DNA of 64,000 nt from Vicinamibacterales bacterium (GCA_036504215.1 DASXVO010000016.1:250001-314000), one strand, 5' to 3'; numbered from the stretch's first letter, positions 33,801 to 43,545 are shown. A program made the numbers and translations. Notes: generated by a model from the sequence alone, not told the origin.

Positions 33801-35240
33801 ATGCCTGTCCGATTCGATGTTCGCTTCCTGCTGTTGGTCGTGTCACTCGCGCTTCTGGCACCAGCGGTGGTCGTCGCCCAGCCCGCCTTCGCCTCGTTCT
33901 TCACGGACAAGACGATGCGCGTGGACTACTACCACACCGGCGGCGGCCAGGAGATCTTCGCGCTCGATCAGGTCGTCTCCGATGGCCCGTGGCCGGGCAG
34001 TCGAACGAAGCTGCTCGACGACACGAACCTCGGGCCTTACTTCTTCGAGGTCATCGACCGCAAGACGAACCAGCCCATCTTCTCCCGCGGCTTCGCGTCG
34101 ATGTACGGTGAATGGGAATCGACCGACGAGCCGAAGCAGGGAATTCACCGGTCGTTCCACGAGACGATCCGCTTCCCGTGGCCGGCCGGCCCGGTGCAGG
34201 TCGTCGTCAAGAAGCGGGACAAGCTGAACGCGTTCCGTGAGGTGTGGACGACGACGATCGACCCGGCGTCGCGGTTCGTGAACGCCGCAGACCAGAAGCC
34301 GATCGGGAAGGTGTGGACGGTGTTCGAGAACGGACCGGCCGCCACCAAGGTCGACCTCCTGGTCCTCGGAGACGGCTACAGCGAAGCCGAACTGCCGAAG
34401 TTCCACGCGGACGTCAAGCGTCTCGTGGACAAGTTGTTCGCGACCGAACCGTTCAGGAGCCGCAAGTCTGACTTCAACGTGCGGGCGGTCGATCTGCCGA
34501 CCGCCAAGAGCGGCGTGAACCGGCCGCGCACGGCCGACTTCCGCCGAACCCCGATTGGCGTCTCGTACAACATCTTCGACTCGGAACGCTACGCGCTCGT
34601 CGAGGACAACCGGTCGATGCGTGACATCGCGTCGGCCGCACCGTATGACTTCCTCGAAGTCCTCATCAACGAGAAGCAGTACGGCGGCGGCGGCATCTTC
34701 AACGACCACGCGACGGCTGCTGTCGACACCGCGTTCGCCGACTACATCTTCGTCCACGAGTTCGGCCACCATTTCGCCGGCCTGGGTGACGAGTACTACA
34801 CGTCGGACGTCGCCTACGAGACGGGCGTCCAGGACCGGCCGGAGCCCTGGGAACCGAACGTCACCGCCCTGAAGGACCCGACTGCGTTGAAGTGGAAGGA
34901 CCTCGTCGAGGCCGGCACACCGCTGCCGACGCCGTGGGAGAAGTCGACGTTCGAGAAGAAGAGCCTCGAGACGCAGGCGCGCCGCCGCGACCTGCGCGCG
35001 AAGAACGCGCCGGAGTCGGAGATGAACGCGCTCTTCACCGAGGAGCGCAACTGGGAGACGCCACTGCTCGGCCGGATGCCGTACTCGCACAAGGTCGGCG
35101 CGTTCGAGGGGGCGTCCTACGAGGCCACGGGTCTCTTCCGCCCCGAGGCCGACTGCATCATGTTCACGCGAGACGATGTCGGCTTCTGCCGCGTCTGCCA
35201 GCGGGCCATCTCGCACATCATCGACATGTACTCAAAGTAG
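33801..35240 (+). CDS. Secreted M64-family (IgA peptidase-type) metalloprotease
   Basis: A 479-residue protein with a signal peptide (FLLLVVSLALLAPAVVVAQ) and a C-terminal zinc protease domain. The HEFGHHFAGLGDEYY motif (HExxHxxGxxD, near residue 318) gives the zinc ligands and catalytic Glu; LVLGDGYSE and KFHADVKRLVDKLFATEPF are M64 marks. The N-terminal 120 residues form the usual M64 beta domain. The start is ATG 33801. It diverges from dmsA and is followed 7 bases later by the OPT transporter gene, so peptide release and uptake may be linked. Confidence 0.9.
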   Translation: MPVRFDVRFLLLVVSLALLAPAVVVAQPAFASFFTDKTMRVDYYHTGGGQEIFALDQVVSDGPWPGSRTKLLDDTNLGPYFFEVIDRKTNQPIFSRGFASMYGEWESTDEPKQGIHRSFHETIRFPWPAGPVQVVVKKRDKLNAFREVWTTTIDPASRFVNAADQKPIGKVWTVFENGPAATKVDLLVLGDGYSEAELPKFHADVKRLVDKLFATEPFRSRKSDFNVRAVDLPTAKSGVNRPRTADFRRTPIGVSYNIFDSERYALVEDNRSMRDIASAAPYDFLEVLINEKQYGGGGIFNDHATAAVDTAFADYIFVHEFGHHFAGLGDEYYTSDVAYETGVQDRPEPWEPNVTALKDPTALKWKDLVEAGTPLPTPWEKSTFEKKSLETQARRRDLRAKNAPESEMNALFTEERNWETPLLGRMPYSHKVGAFEGASYEATGLFRPEADCIMFTRDDVGFCRVCQRAISHIIDMYSK

Positions 35241-35247
35241 CACCTGC

Positions 35248-37209
35248 GTGACCACAGAAACCGCGTCATCGGCCTCGGCAGCCCCGCTCGCCGAATTCAC
35301 CGTCAAGGCAGTCATCACCGGTATCGTCCTGGGAATCGTGTTCGGCGCCGCGAACGCCTACCTGGGATTGCGCGTCGGCATGACCGTGTCGGCCTCGATC
35401 CCCGCCGCGGTCATGACCGTCGCGATCTTCCGGCTCGTCGGGCGGAAGGGCACGATCCTCGAGGCCAACATCTCGCAGACGATCGGCTCGGCCTCGACGG
35501 CGCTCGCCACGGGCAGCATCTATACGCTGCCGGCGCTCTTCATGTGGGGCATCATTCCGCCGTACATGCAGGTCGTGGCGCTGTGCTTCCTCGGCGGCGT
35601 GCTCGGCCTGGCTGCGATGATTCCCCTGCGCCGGCTGCTCATCGTGGAGGCGGCCGCCGAACTCCCCTACCCGGAGGGTACCGCCTGCGCCGAGGTACTG
35701 CGCGCGACGGCCGCCGATTCGAGCGGAAGCATCTGGATCTTTCGAGGCATGGCGGTTGGTGCCGCCGTGAAGATCCTGGTGTCGCTCGCGTTCCTGATGC
35801 CCTCGTCGGTTCACGCCGCGCTGCCACCCATCCTGCCGAAGGCTGAACTCGCACTGGAACTGGCGCCCGCGCTGTTCGGCGTCGGCTACATCCTCGGGTA
35901 CCGCCAGTCGGCGATTTGCGTGGCCGGCTCGCTGGTCTCTTCGCTGGCACTCACGCCGCTCATCGCGTGGCTCGGCTCGACCCTTGCGGTCCCGCTCTAC
36001 CCCGAAACCACGCGGCTCATCTCCGCGATGTCTGCGACCGATATCTGGGCCCGCTATGTCCGGTACATCGGTGCCGGAGCCGTAGCGACGGCCGGCATTC
36101 TGACCGTCGCTCGCGGCCTGCCGACCATGGTGAGCGCGTTCGCGGCCGTGGCCAGGGGCATTCGGCAGGGTTCGCACGTACACGGCGCGGGCGCCACCCA
36201 GGCCGGTGCCCTGGCGGGCCAGCCAGCTGGTCGCGCGGCCGCCGGCCTCCATGCCCCCGACACCGATCGCGACCTGCCGGGCTCGTTCGTCATCGGCGCA
36301 ATTGTCCTGGTCGTCGCGGTGGCGGCGCTCGTGCCTGGCGTCTTCGCCGGCAACATGGGTCCGTTGCCTCGCGCCATATGCGCCGCCGGCGTCGGGCTCT
36401 TCGGAGTCCTCTTCGTCACCGTCGCCGCCCGCATTGTCGGCATCGTCGGCGTCACCTCACAACCGACGTCCGGCATCGCGCTGATCACCATCCTCGGCGT
36501 CGCCTCGGTCTTCGCCGCGATGGGATGGAACGACCCGGGTGCCCGCGCCGCGGTGTTGACCGTCGGCACCATCGTCGCCATTGCCGGATCGAAGGCGGGA
36601 GATATCTCGCAGGATCTCAAGACCGGCTACCTGGTCGGCGCCACCCCCGCGCGGCAGCAGTTCGGACAGTTGATCGGCGCCTCGTTCGCCTGCTGGGCCG
36701 TGGCCGGCACCGTCATCCTGCTGGGCACCGCCTATACCTTCGGGTCGAGGGAACTGCCCGCGCCGCAGGCCACGCTGATGAAGACGATCGTCGAGGGTGT
36801 GCTGTCGGGCGCACTCCCGTGGGGGCTGGTGTTGTCTGGCGGCGGCCTCACGCTCGGGGCGATGCTCTGCGGCGCGTCGGGGCTGGCGTTTGCGATCGGC
36901 GTGTATCTGCCCCTGGCCTCGATGGCCGCGCTCTACGTCGGAGGTTGCGTGCGGAAGATCGTCGAGCGGCGGGACGGGACCGCCGGAGGGAACAGCAATC
37001 CAGGCGTGCTTGCGGCGTCCGGTCTGGTGGCAGGTGAGGGTCTCGCTGGCGTCCTGGTTGCCGGCTTGGTCGCCTCTGGCCTCGCGCCGAAGTCGATGGC
37101 GCCGAGAATCGGCGGTGCCGCCGGCGAACTGGCCGTGGCGCTGGTCATCCTCGCCACGTGCGCGTTCCTGTGGAGAGCCGGAAGGATCAAGGCAGAGGCG
37201 GCGCGCTGA
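35248..37209 (+). CDS. OPT family oligopeptide transporter
   Basis: A 653-residue membrane protein with about 14-16 helices. The start (AEFTVKAVITGIVLGIVFGA, then NAYLGLRVGMTVSASIPAAV) and YPEGTACAEVLRA near residue 145 are typical of prokaryotic OPT proteins, which import small peptides or metal-chelating compounds by ion symport. GTG 35248 is the likely start. A short Gly/Ala/His-rich linker near residues 310-340 separates the two halves. It sits directly after the secreted M64 protease. Confidence 0.9.
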   Translation: MTTETASSASAAPLAEFTVKAVITGIVLGIVFGAANAYLGLRVGMTVSASIPAAVMTVAIFRLVGRKGTILEANISQTIGSASTALATGSIYTLPALFMWGIIPPYMQVVALCFLGGVLGLAAMIPLRRLLIVEAAAELPYPEGTACAEVLRATAADSSGSIWIFRGMAVGAAVKILVSLAFLMPSSVHAALPPILPKAELALELAPALFGVGYILGYRQSAICVAGSLVSSLALTPLIAWLGSTLAVPLYPETTRLISAMSATDIWARYVRYIGAGAVATAGILTVARGLPTMVSAFAAVARGIRQGSHVHGAGATQAGALAGQPAGRAAAGLHAPDTDRDLPGSFVIGAIVLVVAVAALVPGVFAGNMGPLPRAICAAGVGLFGVLFVTVAARIVGIVGVTSQPTSGIALITILGVASVFAAMGWNDPGARAAVLTVGTIVAIAGSKAGDISQDLKTGYLVGATPARQQFGQLIGASFACWAVAGTVILLGTAYTFGSRELPAPQATLMKTIVEGVLSGALPWGLVLSGGGLTLGAMLCGASGLAFAIGVYLPLASMAALYVGGCVRKIVERRDGTAGGNSNPGVLAASGLVAGEGLAGVLVAGLVASGLAPKSMAPRIGGAAGELAVALVILATCAFLWRAGRIKAEAAR

Positions 37210-37384
37210 CGGGGAGCACGGACGCGGCAGGTGCTGAAGGTGTTATGGGTGCCGCGGGTACCAGGGTACCGTGGGAGGCCGCACCTGCCGCACCCGCAGC
37301 ACCCTCGGCACCCCCAGCACTGGAACCTCCGGCACCCCCAGCACCTTTAGCACCTCCAGCACCCTGAGCAGCCCGTGCCCCTGG
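37210..37384. repeat. Low-complexity GCACC-rich repeat between convergent genes
   Basis: This 175-base gap consists mainly of degenerate repeats of the type CAGCACCTCCGGCACCCCCA in its second half (about 37288-37366). All GCACC cores are on the + strand, with spacing close to a multiple of three. No gene is seen. The stretch separates the OPT gene from the convergent DUF4920 gene. Confidence 0.7.
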
Positions 37385-37846
37385 CTAGTAGACGACCGCT
37401 CCCACCGTCTTGATCTGGAACCCCGGTGCCGCCGTCTTCATCTCGCTGCCGGTCTTGGCTTCCTTGGCGTCGGCAGCGTACTCCTTTGCCATCTCGGCGC
37501 TCACGGGCTCGAATACGCCCTCGGCCGATGCTCTCTTGCCCTTGGCGGACACGGGGAACACGATTTCGCCGTCCTTGACCTTCAGACGCAGCGTCCTGCC
37601 GGTCTTCGCGTCGGCCTTCTCGTCGCGCAGGTCCATCCAGCAGCCGGCCTTGTCGCACACCGCCGTGATCACGCCGTCAATCCGAACCGTCCTGCCAACG
37701 TGGTCCTTCGAGTTGGTCAGCAGCGTCTCGATGGGCGTCGCGGTCGTCAGCTTCACACCCGCGCCGTACTTGGTCCCCTCCGCCGCCGTCACCGTCATCG
37801 TTGCCGCCACGCACAGCGCCACGGCCGCTCCGAACAATGCTCGCAT
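37385..37846 (-). CDS. DUF4920 family secreted protein
   Basis: A 153-residue protein with a signal peptide (ALFGAAVALCVAATMTVTAA) followed by a small beta domain. The GRTVRIDGVITAVCDKAGCW stretch, with two Cys five residues apart followed by Trp-Met-Asp-Leu, is the DUF4920 hallmark. The Cys pair could bind metal or form a disulfide; the function is unknown. RBS AGGAGG lies ahead of ATG 37846. Confidence 0.8.
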   Translation of the reverse strand: MRALFGAAVALCVAATMTVTAAEGTKYGAGVKLTTATPIETLLTNSKDHVGRTVRIDGVITAVCDKAGCWMDLRDEKADAKTGRTLRLKVKDGEIVFPVSAKGKRASAEGVFEPVSAEMAKEYAADAKEAKTGSEMKTAAPGFQIKTVGAVVY

Positions 37847-37929
37847 GATGAATCCTCCTCTTGAACCCGCAGGGGGGCAGATCGCCCCGAAAGACAACCC
37901 GCAATCTTGAGCCGACCGTGTACGGGATG

Positions 37930-38511
37930 TCAATCTCCAGAGGCTCGCAGCCTGTCGTTGACCTGGGCCATGACCTCGAACGCGTCCGCGACGTACACGA
38001 CGTCCGCCTTGCCGCGCGCCCGCCCGCAGTTGGGATCCAGGTTCACGGCGCGGCGTTCGTTCACGAACCGCCAGCCGACGACGTGGGGTTCCTCGCCGTG
38101 GCAGCAGGTGGCCAGCCCCTTCGGATGGCGCGGAGTGGCGCCGGTCTGGCCGATCTGATTGAGGTGCGACATGAACGGCAGAACCGCGTGCCCCTCTCCG
38201 CTGAGATCGACCAGCGACTTGCTGCCGCCTCGGCAACGTGCGGCTGGCCGTCCTGCTGCTCTTCGTCCAGCCTGCCCCGGCCACGAGCAGCAAGGCGCTG
38301 TCTGTAGTACCACCGGCTGACGCTCACGCCGGCCCCGTCGACGCTCCCGCCCGATCCACTCGACGATCTCGCGGGCAATCTCGCGTGGCGGCAGGTCTTT
38401 GACGATGCGCGTGGCTCGCCGCTGGGCTGGCACCTTGACGAGCGGACCGGCGGCAGGCGTGGACGGCCAGATCTGCACGGTTCCAGCCGCCACCATTGCG
38501 TGATCGGCCAT
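37930..38511 (-). CDS. Hypothetical protein, probably with two compensating frameshifts
   Basis: The open frame encodes 193 residues. Its first 55 and last 100 codons look coding (GC-rich third positions, ordinary protein composition such as DLPPREIAREIVEWIGRE and PHVVGWRFVNERRAVNLDP). The middle (about 38210-38335) has many A-ending codons and an Arg/Gly/Cys-rich translation, whereas another frame there reads GVSVSRWYYRQRLAARGRG and LDEEQQDGQPHVAEAAASRW with GC-rich third positions. The natural product may therefore use that frame in the middle, meaning two indels or two sequence errors. The family is not recognised. It lies between the DUF4920 and acyl-CoA dehydrogenase genes. Confidence 0.5.
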   Translation of the reverse strand: MADHAMVAAGTVQIWPSTPAAGPLVKVPAQRRATRIVKDLPPREIAREIVEWIGRERRRGRRERQPVVLQTAPCCSWPGQAGRRAAGRPAARCRGGSKSLVDLSGEGHAVLPFMSHLNQIGQTGATPRHPKGLATCCHGEEPHVVGWRFVNERRAVNLDPNCGRARGKADVVYVADAFEVMAQVNDRLRASGD

Positions 38512-38554
38512 CTCTCACGGGCGAAACGCCTCCGGCCGGAGGCCTGAGCCCGCT

Positions 38555-40789
38555 CTACGCCGGGTAGTCCAGGGCTTCCGGGATCATGACCTTCGTCAGC
38601 GCATCCGCCGCGCGGTCCTTGGCCAGTCGTGAGCCGGTCAGGCATCCGTCGAGGCGCGTGCGCAGACGCACGAACTCCTCGAGACCCGCGAACGGCGCAC
38701 ACGGGCCGGCCTTGGGACGGTGGGATCCGTCGATCGCGATTACGTCCGAGTACGAACCCGCCGCGCTCTCGATCCCGGGCATCAGTTGATCGAGCGCGGC
38801 CAGATCTTCGGCTCCGTAGCAGCCTGCACAGCCCTCGTCGTCCCACGCCGGGTGCCGGTTGTAGCCGAACACGAGTTCGGCGGCGACGCGACCCACTTCG
38901 CCCGCGGCACGGGCGGCCTGCACGTGACAGAGGTCAGTGAAGAACTGCACCATGCCGGCTAGTCCCTCGACGAGCGTCGGGTTGTTCGGCCCCTCGGCCT
39001 CGAGTTCGAGTGTGTCGAGGATCTGCGCTCGCGACGCGAGCAGCCAACAGAGCGCGTCGGCCAGGGGGAACGTCACGCCCTGCCTCGCCGCCTGATACAG
39101 CGTGTTGCCGGACGCATCGTTCGCCCGCTGCAGGTGGTGCAGCGTCCAAAGCCAGAGTTCCATCGCGCTCGCCACCGCGCACGCGCCCGTCCCCGGCCGT
39201 CGCGCGGCCAGGTGCCGCATCTCACTGATCCAGATTTCGAACTGCGTGAGGAACACCTCGTCGATCATCGTGATCGCGAGCTGTCGGCGCTGGACCGACT
39301 CCGGCCCCTCGTACGTGGCCTCGAGCTGCGCATCCATCCACTTGTGTCCGAGGAAGCCCGGACAGTCCTCGGTGATGCCGCAGCCGCCCATGAGGCTCAC
39401 CGCCTCGCGCATCACGGTGGCACCATAACCGGTGTTCCAGAGCTTCCCGGCCGGACACAACACGTCGGCGAGCGAGTTCTGCACCAGGAACCGGACGAGG
39501 TCGTCGGACCCGAGCACCTGATAGCGCTCGTCGTTCCGCATGCCTTCGGGCTTCACCGACTCGCGGAGATACTCGACGGCGTCCTTCTGCAGAGCCCTCA
39601 ACGCGCGGAACTCGGACGCGGGCCCCGCGATCTTCTTCGCGGCGAGCACCTCGTTCTTCCGCTGCTCGAGCGGCTCGAGTTCATCGAAGCAACGCGCGGC
39701 GGAAAACCCCAGCGACGCCGCGGCTTCACCGGTGGCCCAGACGTCGATGAGGCGGTGCAGCGCGTCCTCGCGCTGTTGCAGGCCGAGTTCGTACTGGGGC
39801 GTGCCGGGCGCGACCGCATCGCCGCCACGGAAACGCCCGCGCTGGTAGCGGAGGATCGGCTCGACCGCCGAGAGCAGCTTGGCCGCGGTCATGGCGCCGA
39901 CCGTCACCCGCGTGCGCCGGAACACGGCCTCGATGATCTCGCTGTGGCTGTGGCGCGGAACGATGACGCCGTGCCTGACCGTGTAGCCGCCGATGATGCG
40001 GCCTGCCGGGATCTTCAGGCTGAAGATCGGATCGTTGGTTGACGACAGTTGATGGACGAGCTTCCTGGTCGGGACGCCGGGGTCGAATACGCCCGGGTCG
40101 GTCTTCTCCAGGATCACCATGCAGCTGCCCTGGATCCGCGGATCGCCGGAATCGACGGCCACCGTGACGAAGTCGGCGAACCCCATGTTGGTGATGAACC
40201 GGCCCCGCTTGTCCACCTGCAGGATCGGCTCCTCGCCATCCTTCCACTCGGCGACGCGGATCTTCCCGCCCAGCAGGCCGGTTTCGACGCCGACGTAGGG
40301 GATCGGCTCGGTGAGGCAGAAGGCACCGCGCATCGGGGGACGGCCGTCGCCGCCCGCCGCCTTGACCATGTAGGCCTCGCGCTGCTCGGGCGTGCCCCGT
40401 TCGTGAATGGGCGCGAGCGCGAGATGCTGCGCGAGGCTGCCGGTCGCCGCCCCCGCATCGACCCACGACAGCTCGAACGCGACGAGCGCCAGCGCCAGAT
40501 TCTTGGGCCCTTCGATCACACCGCCGACGGCCGGCTCGAGAGAAGCGGTGGTGATGCCGGCGCGGTCGAAGTCCTCGAGCAGCGCGTGCTTCTGGGCCGT
40601 CCATTCGTGCGTGTTGCGTCCCCCGGCGGCGACCAGACGCGCGACTGGCCCTCGCGCGACGGCGCGCGCCGATTGGACCAGCATCTGCACGTCGTAGCGT
40701 CCGACGAACCGCCACATGATCTGCCGGGCGTCGTCGCCGGGCAGCGTGCGCAGCCGCTCGATGGTCATGGCACCCACACTCGTGTCCAT
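38555..40789 (-). CDS. Acyl-CoA dehydrogenase family protein, 744 residues
   Basis: A flavoprotein dehydrogenase longer than the usual 380-600 residues. The N-terminal alpha domain is followed by the FAD and substrate segment GAFCLTEPIPYVGVETG (near residue 155) and a beta domain with VILEKTDPGVFDPG. The C-terminal domain holds SLMGGCGITEDCPGFLGHKW (near residue 465) and ATYEGPESVQ, whose Glu is the probable base. About 230 further residues follow and contain a Cys-rich WDDEGCAGCYGAE segment. It probably oxidises an acyl-CoA in fatty-acid or amino-acid breakdown. ATG 40768 is an alternative start. Confidence 0.85.
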   Translation of the reverse strand: MDTSVGAMTIERLRTLPGDDARQIMWRFVGRYDVQMLVQSARAVARGPVARLVAAGGRNTHEWTAQKHALLEDFDRAGITTASLEPAVGGVIEGPKNLALALVAFELSWVDAGAATGSLAQHLALAPIHERGTPEQREAYMVKAAGGDGRPPMRGAFCLTEPIPYVGVETGLLGGKIRVAEWKDGEEPILQVDKRGRFITNMGFADFVTVAVDSGDPRIQGSCMVILEKTDPGVFDPGVPTRKLVHQLSSTNDPIFSLKIPAGRIIGGYTVRHGVIVPRHSHSEIIEAVFRRTRVTVGAMTAAKLLSAVEPILRYQRGRFRGGDAVAPGTPQYELGLQQREDALHRLIDVWATGEAAASLGFSAARCFDELEPLEQRKNEVLAAKKIAGPASEFRALRALQKDAVEYLRESVKPEGMRNDERYQVLGSDDLVRFLVQNSLADVLCPAGKLWNTGYGATVMREAVSLMGGCGITEDCPGFLGHKWMDAQLEATYEGPESVQRRQLAITMIDEVFLTQFEIWISEMRHLAARRPGTGACAVASAMELWLWTLHHLQRANDASGNTLYQAARQGVTFPLADALCWLLASRAQILDTLELEAEGPNNPTLVEGLAGMVQFFTDLCHVQAARAAGEVGRVAAELVFGYNRHPAWDDEGCAGCYGAEDLAALDQLMPGIESAAGSYSDVIAIDGSHRPKAGPCAPFAGLEEFVRLRTRLDGCLTGSRLAKDRAADALTKVMIPEALDYPA

Positions 40790-40982
40790 CCCCGCATCCT
40801 TTCCCTCTCGAGGCGCCGCGCGCCCGAGCCAATCGGCTGACCTGCCACCCAGGTCAGGCCCGGGAAGAGACCACTCCTGTCTGGCGGAAAGTCGGAATTA
40901 TAGCGTAGGGCCCTGCCGCACGCAGCGGGCGCGCAAGGATCAGCTGGCTGCGCGAAGAACGGAGCCGCTGTATCATGGAGAC

Positions 40983-41549
40983 ATGACCGTCTCGGACTCC
41001 GCACCCGCCTCGGTGGCCCCGGCACTCCTGCTGTCGATGCCGCAGCTCGACGACCCGAATTTCCGGCGAACGGTTGTCCTGCTGTGCCAGCACACGAGCG
41101 ACGGCGCGTGGGGCCTCGTGCTCAATCGGCCGACGGGCACGCCGGCTGCGCAGGCGGTTCGACTGGACCCGCCGATCTCGCGCGACAACGGTCTCGAGCT
41201 GTGGGTGGGTGGCCCGGTCGAGCCCGAGCGCGGCTGCTTGCTGCTTGGCCAGGACCCGCAGGATCTCGACGCCGTCCAGATCTGCCACAGCATCTACATC
41301 TCAGGCTCGGCAGCGCTGCTCCGCCAGCTCCTCGAGCAGGACAAGCCGACCCGCACGCGGCTGCTGATGGGATATGCCGGGTGGGGCCCCGGCCAGCTCG
41401 ACACCGAGCTTCGACAATCGGCGTGGCTCATCACCCAGGTCGAAGTGGATCTGATCTTCGACGTGCCACCCCCGGAAATGTGGGAGACGGCCATCCGCCG
41501 CCTCGGCGCCGAGCCTGGCAGCCTCCAGATGAGCCCCGGCGTTCACTGA
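40983..41549 (+). CDS. YqgE/AlgH family protein (DUF179)
   Basis: A 188-residue protein of the AlgH family: APALLLSMPQLDDPNFRRTV at the start, GAWGLVLNRPTG near residue 43, GGPVEPERG, and the C-terminal LLMGYAGWGPGQLDTELRQS. AlgH was first linked to alginate control in Pseudomonas; the biochemical role is unresolved. It stands alone, diverging from the acyl-CoA dehydrogenase gene and converging on the ABC permease gene. Confidence 0.92.
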   Translation: MTVSDSAPASVAPALLLSMPQLDDPNFRRTVVLLCQHTSDGAWGLVLNRPTGTPAAQAVRLDPPISRDNGLELWVGGPVEPERGCLLLGQDPQDLDAVQICHSIYISGSAALLRQLLEQDKPTRTRLLMGYAGWGPGQLDTELRQSAWLITQVEVDLIFDVPPPEMWETAIRRLGAEPGSLQMSPGVH

Positions 41550-41567
41550 GCCACAGAAGCGCCGGGA

Positions 41568-42614
41568 CTATTTCCACCGGAAGATCTTCAGCGCGACGAC
41601 GAAGCAGAGACCGCCCCATCCGGCCATCACCATCCACTCGTGGGCCAGCGAGGCTGCCGGGGCGCCGTCGAGCATCACGGCGCGCAGCGCGTCGTTCACC
41701 GCGGTCAACGGCAGGGCGTGGATGATCGGCTGCATCGGCTTCGGGAAATTGGCCGACGAGAAGAAGACGCCCGACAGGATCCACATCGGCAGCATCGCGA
41801 AGTTCATCCAGCCCGACACCGACTCGATGGTCCGCGGACGGCTCGCGATGAGCAGGCTCAGGCCGCCGAACGACAACGTGCCAACCACGGCCACTCCGGC
41901 CAACGTGAGCCATGAACCGTTGATCGGGACACCGAACATGAGCCAAGCGAACACGAGCAGTGCCCCGACCTCGAGTGCGAGAAACATCAGGCGCGCGAGG
42001 ACCTGCGCGAGCAGGAAATGCGCACGTGACATCGGCGTGGCCGCGAGGCGCCTGAGCACCCGCCGCGTCCGCATCTGGACGATCGAAAAGCCGATGCCCC
42101 ACATGCTCGTGCCCATGATGTTCATACCGAGCAGGCCGGGAATCAGCCAGTCGATGTACCGTGCGCCGATCACATTCAGCCGGTGCTCGCGCGCCGAGAA
42201 CCGGTCGGTCCGACCGCTCGCCCGCTGCAGCGCGTTGTCGACGACGAGCCGTGCGAGCCGGCTCTCCGGGCGCGTCGGATCGAACTTGTAGGTGGGCGGC
42301 GTGCCAGGGATCACGATCACCTGTGCCTCGCCGTCGCGCAGCGCCAAATCGGTCCGGCTCTCGCGTACGATGCGCACCGTGATACCAGGCGTTCCGCGAA
42401 GGACTTCTGCGAGTCGCGCGGCCTGCTCTCCCTCGACCACGCCGGCGTACACCGGGTCATCCGCCTTGGTCCGAAACGCAATCCCGAGGGCGAACGCCAG
42501 CACGATCGGGAACACGAAGACCCAGAAGACGGCCTCGGGTTCGCGGGCGAACTCCCGGAGCCGGGCGGCCGTCAGTTCGACGAGCGGGTGGGACGTGCCG
42601 GAGGCGCTACTCAT
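41568..42614 (-). CDS. ABC-2 type exporter permease
   Basis: A 348-residue membrane protein with an ABC-2 layout: one N-terminal helix (VFWVFVFPIVLAFALGIAF), a periplasmic domain of about 150 residues, then five helices including LIPGLLGMNIMGTSMWGIGF. The region RTRRVLRRLAATPMSRAHFL is the usual cytoplasmic coupling loop. Its start overlaps the end of the ATPase gene by 8 bases, so the two form one exporter. The substrate is unknown. Confidence 0.88.
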   Translation of the reverse strand: MSSASGTSHPLVELTAARLREFAREPEAVFWVFVFPIVLAFALGIAFRTKADDPVYAGVVEGEQAARLAEVLRGTPGITVRIVRESRTDLALRDGEAQVIVIPGTPPTYKFDPTRPESRLARLVVDNALQRASGRTDRFSAREHRLNVIGARYIDWLIPGLLGMNIMGTSMWGIGFSIVQMRTRRVLRRLAATPMSRAHFLLAQVLARLMFLALEVGALLVFAWLMFGVPINGSWLTLAGVAVVGTLSFGGLSLLIASRPRTIESVSGWMNFAMLPMWILSGVFFSSANFPKPMQPIIHALPLTAVNDALRAVMLDGAPAASLAHEWMVMAGWGGLCFVVALKIFRWK

Positions 42615-43545
42615 CGCGGAGATGCCGTCCTGTGAGGGCGACGAAGACGTCCTCGAGCGTCGCCTGGTGGGTCACGAACCGGGAGAGCTTCATCTGCGCG
42701 TGATCCAATTCCGCGAGCAGCGCGGCAATCACGAGATGGGCTTCGGCCACGTTCAGGCTCACGGTCCCGGCATCCTCACGAACGTCCTTCACGCCGGGGA
42801 GTTGCGCCAGTCGCGAGACGGGAGGCCGGGCTCCGTGGGCCAGGGAGAACTCGATCACGTGGTCCGCCCCCAGCGAATGCACCAGTTCGTGGGGTGTCCC
42901 AAGCGCGATCATCCGGCCGTGATCGACGATCGCCACGCGGTCGCACAACGCCTCGGCTTCGTCCATGTAGTGCGTGGTGAGGACGATCGTGCCGCCGCCG
43001 GCGCGAAACCTCTCGAGCAGCTCCCAGAGCTGCCTGCGCGACTGCGGGTCGAGGCCGGTCGTCGGCTCGTCGAGGAACAGCAGATCGGGCCGGTTGACGA
43101 GCGCACACGCCACCGCCAGCCGCTGCTTCTGGCCGCCCGACAGCTTCCCCACCCAGCTCGCGCGTTTCGGTTCGAGTTCCACCATCGCGAGGACCTCGTC
43201 GACCGACGGACCCTGATGGTAGAACGAGCGGAACAACCGGACCGTTTCCCCGACCGTCAGTTTCTCGTTCAGTTGCGTGTCCTGAAGCTGGATGCCGAGA
43301 CGCTGGCGGAGCGCCTGATCGTCCGCGCCCCAGGTCAGACCCAGCACCCGAACGTCACCCGCGTCCCGATCCAGCAACCCCTCGAGGATCTCGACGGTCG
43401 TCGTCTTGCCCGCGCCGTTCGGTCCGAGCAGGCCGAAACACTCTCCGGCGTGCACCTCGAGATCGAGGCCGGCGACCGCCACGACATCGCCGTAGCGTTT
43501 CTGCAGGCCTCGGCAGACGACCGCCGGCTCCCTGGGCACAGGCAT
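42607..43545 (-). CDS. ABC transporter ATP-binding protein
   Basis: A 312-residue ATPase with Walker A GLLGPNGAGKTTT (near residue 38), signature KLSGGQKQRLAVA (near residue 139), Walker B LLFLDEPTTGLDP and an H-loop TTHYMDE. The C-terminal 80 residues form the extra domain seen in ABC-2 (CcmA/DrrA-type) exporters. ATG 43545 is preferred; GTG 43554 would add three residues. It pairs with the permease at 41568. Confidence 0.92.
   Translation of the reverse strand: MPVPREPAVVCRGLQKRYGDVVAVAGLDLEVHAGECFGLLGPNGAGKTTTVEILEGLLDRDAGDVRVLGLTWGADDQALRQRLGIQLQDTQLNEKLTVGETVRLFRSFYHQGPSVDEVLAMVELEPKRASWVGKLSGGQKQRLAVACALVNRPDLLFLDEPTTGLDPQSRRQLWELLERFRAGGGTIVLTTHYMDEAEALCDRVAIVDHGRMIALGTPHELVHSLGADHVIEFSLAHGARPPVSRLAQLPGVKDVREDAGTVSLNVAEAHLVIAALLAELDHAQMKLSRFVTHQATLEDVFVALTGRHLRDE

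Noticed and set aside
33843-35216. 457-residue minus-strand frame opposite the M64 protease
   Set aside because: Antisense shadow; the plus strand carries the zinc motif and a signal peptide.
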